From Caldicellulosiruptor changbaiensis (GTDB taxonomy: Bacteria; Bacillota; Thermoanaerobacteria; Caldicellulosiruptorales; Caldicellulosiruptoraceae), in NCBI RefSeq assembly GCF_003999255.1, contig NZ_CP034791.1:639001-703000 (forward strand): 64,000 bases of DNA, read 5' to 3'. Below are positions 63,587 through 64,000 of the stretch, piece by piece. The notes under the pieces are model-generated. The model saw only the letters and a list, made by a program, of their open reading frames with translations, was not told the origin of the DNA and did no database searches. The first letter of the stretch is position 1. Every line of letters starts with the position of its first letter. The position numbers and the translations under genes are program-made.

Positions 63587-64000
63587 ATGGTGCAAAAGAG
63601 GTGTTTATCAGTTATAATAATTTTGGTTGTATGTTGTGTATGTTTACTACTTTCATTTCCAAATACAAGTAGCTGGAGTTTTACAATGGATTATCGATAT
63701 GTTAATTGAGCTGAAAATGGTATATATTATAAAATGGATGCTGGAAAAATGAGCATAAGTGGTAAAATATGGATTTACTCAAAAGATAGCTGGTTTGGTG
63801 AAACTCCAAACAGAATTAAGTATGAAGTTTGGAAATCAAGTTTTGGACTTGATGAAAATGTTGGAAAGGGAGATGTTATACCACAATTACCTGAAGGAAC
63901 AGAAGTCGAGTTTTCAAAATCTTTTGGAGAACAAAAGTCAGGACAATATTATCTTGTATTTTACAAAATAGAAGATGATGGATACAATATAAAAGGTAGT
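63587..64000 (+). pseudogene. Secreted protein gene interrupted by in-frame TGA, runs off the window
   Basis: ATG 63587 (or GTG 63590) after AAGAGGTG opens a signal peptide (CLSVIIILVVCCVCLLLSF, then PNTSSWSFTMDYRYVN). TGA at 63707-63709 stops it. The same frame continues without a break for the rest of the window (AENGIYYKMDAGKMSISGKI onward to DGYNIKGS), rich in Tyr, Gly and Trp as in extracellular beta proteins. A single change such as GGA to TGA would explain it. No family is recognised. Confidence 0.6.

Noticed and set aside
63707-63709. Selenocysteine TGA
   Set aside because: No selenoprotein family match and the residue context (YVN-x-AEN) does not suggest a redox Cys; a mutation is simpler.
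63759-63971. 70-codon plus-strand frame near the right edge
   Set aside because: It overlaps, in another frame, the clear continuation of the TGA-interrupted gene.
1-64000. CRISPR array, rRNA operon or replication origin
   Set aside because: No regularly spaced repeats, no rRNA sequences and no DnaA-box cluster with dnaA were seen.

Overview
The window is about 64 kb of a low-GC chromosome from a spore-forming, thermophilic Firmicute. The best match is the Caldicellulosiruptor type of Clostridia. Support comes from the sporulation genes (spoIIID, yabP, yabQ, spoVM), Firmicute housekeeping synteny, strong AGGAGG ribosome binding sites with many TTG and GTG starts, and a branched-chain polyamine synthase typical of thermophiles. 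The genus is an inference from gene content, not from a database search.

Layout. 1-5.6 kb: 3' part of a SCIFF-peptide radical SAM maturase, a gutted gamma-carbonic-anhydrase gene, secDF, ribonuclease J and a YlmC/YmxH-like gene. 5.7-13.6 kb: complete kdpFABC potassium pump with the kdpDE two-component system. 13.6-14.3 kb: nitrilase-family gene with an in-frame amber stop, on the minus strand. 14.5-37.1 kb: a long, mostly plus-strand housekeeping block: murA, walJ-like, rpiB, upp, comEB-like dCMP deaminase, glmU-prs-pth-mfd-prsA-tilS-hpt-ftsH, glnA, spoIIID, mazG-hup-rqcP-yabP-yabQ-divIC-S1 protein, rex, thrC. Much of this order is shared with Bacillus. 37.1-40.2 kb: a magnesium operon, with an M-box riboswitch, a second leader element, a PRC/MgtE-N/CBS protein without a channel, and an NRAMP-like transporter. 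40.2-41.35 kb: an insertion sequence. 41.4-46.4 kb: tRNA-Ser, a broken FlK-like thioesterase gene, fhs, and a Kbl/Tdh-like pair. 46.5-51.3 kb: accessory genes, with a membrane protein gene split by an amber stop, a LacI regulator, and a TnpB element with a structured 3' RNA inserted next to an alpha/beta hydrolase. 51.4-54.8 kb: spoVM, rpmB, polyamine synthase, truD, GNAT. 54.9-58.9 kb: tRNA-His, tRNA-Gln, a candidate small RNA, a secreted papain-like protease with a membrane-anchored partner, a HepT/MntA toxin-antitoxin pair, tRNA-Lys. 59-64 kb: comM/yifB, the minus-strand zur-znuACB operon with a likely operator, and a signal-peptide gene interrupted by TGA that runs off the window.

How the genes work together. 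SecDF helps protein export. RNase J, Mfd, TruD, TilS and RqcP maintain RNA, DNA and translation. upp, hpt, prs and the dCMP deaminase form a nucleotide block. fhs with the Kbl/Tdh-like pair suggests threonine, glycine and one-carbon metabolism. Three metal or ion systems (Kdp, Mg operon, Znu) each carry their own regulator: KdpDE, RNA leader elements, and Zur.

The most unusual parts are four. (i) The magnesium operon leader has, after the M-box terminator, a 31-35 codon upstream ORF and three copies of a 13-15 nt segment arranged so that the ribosome binding site can be either paired or free. (ii) The TnpB element lacks a zinc ribbon, is frameshifted near its N-terminus, and ends in an RNA with a clear pseudoknot. 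(iii) The glnA promoter is followed within a few bases by an intrinsic terminator. (iv) Five host genes are broken, three of them by a single in-frame stop codon.
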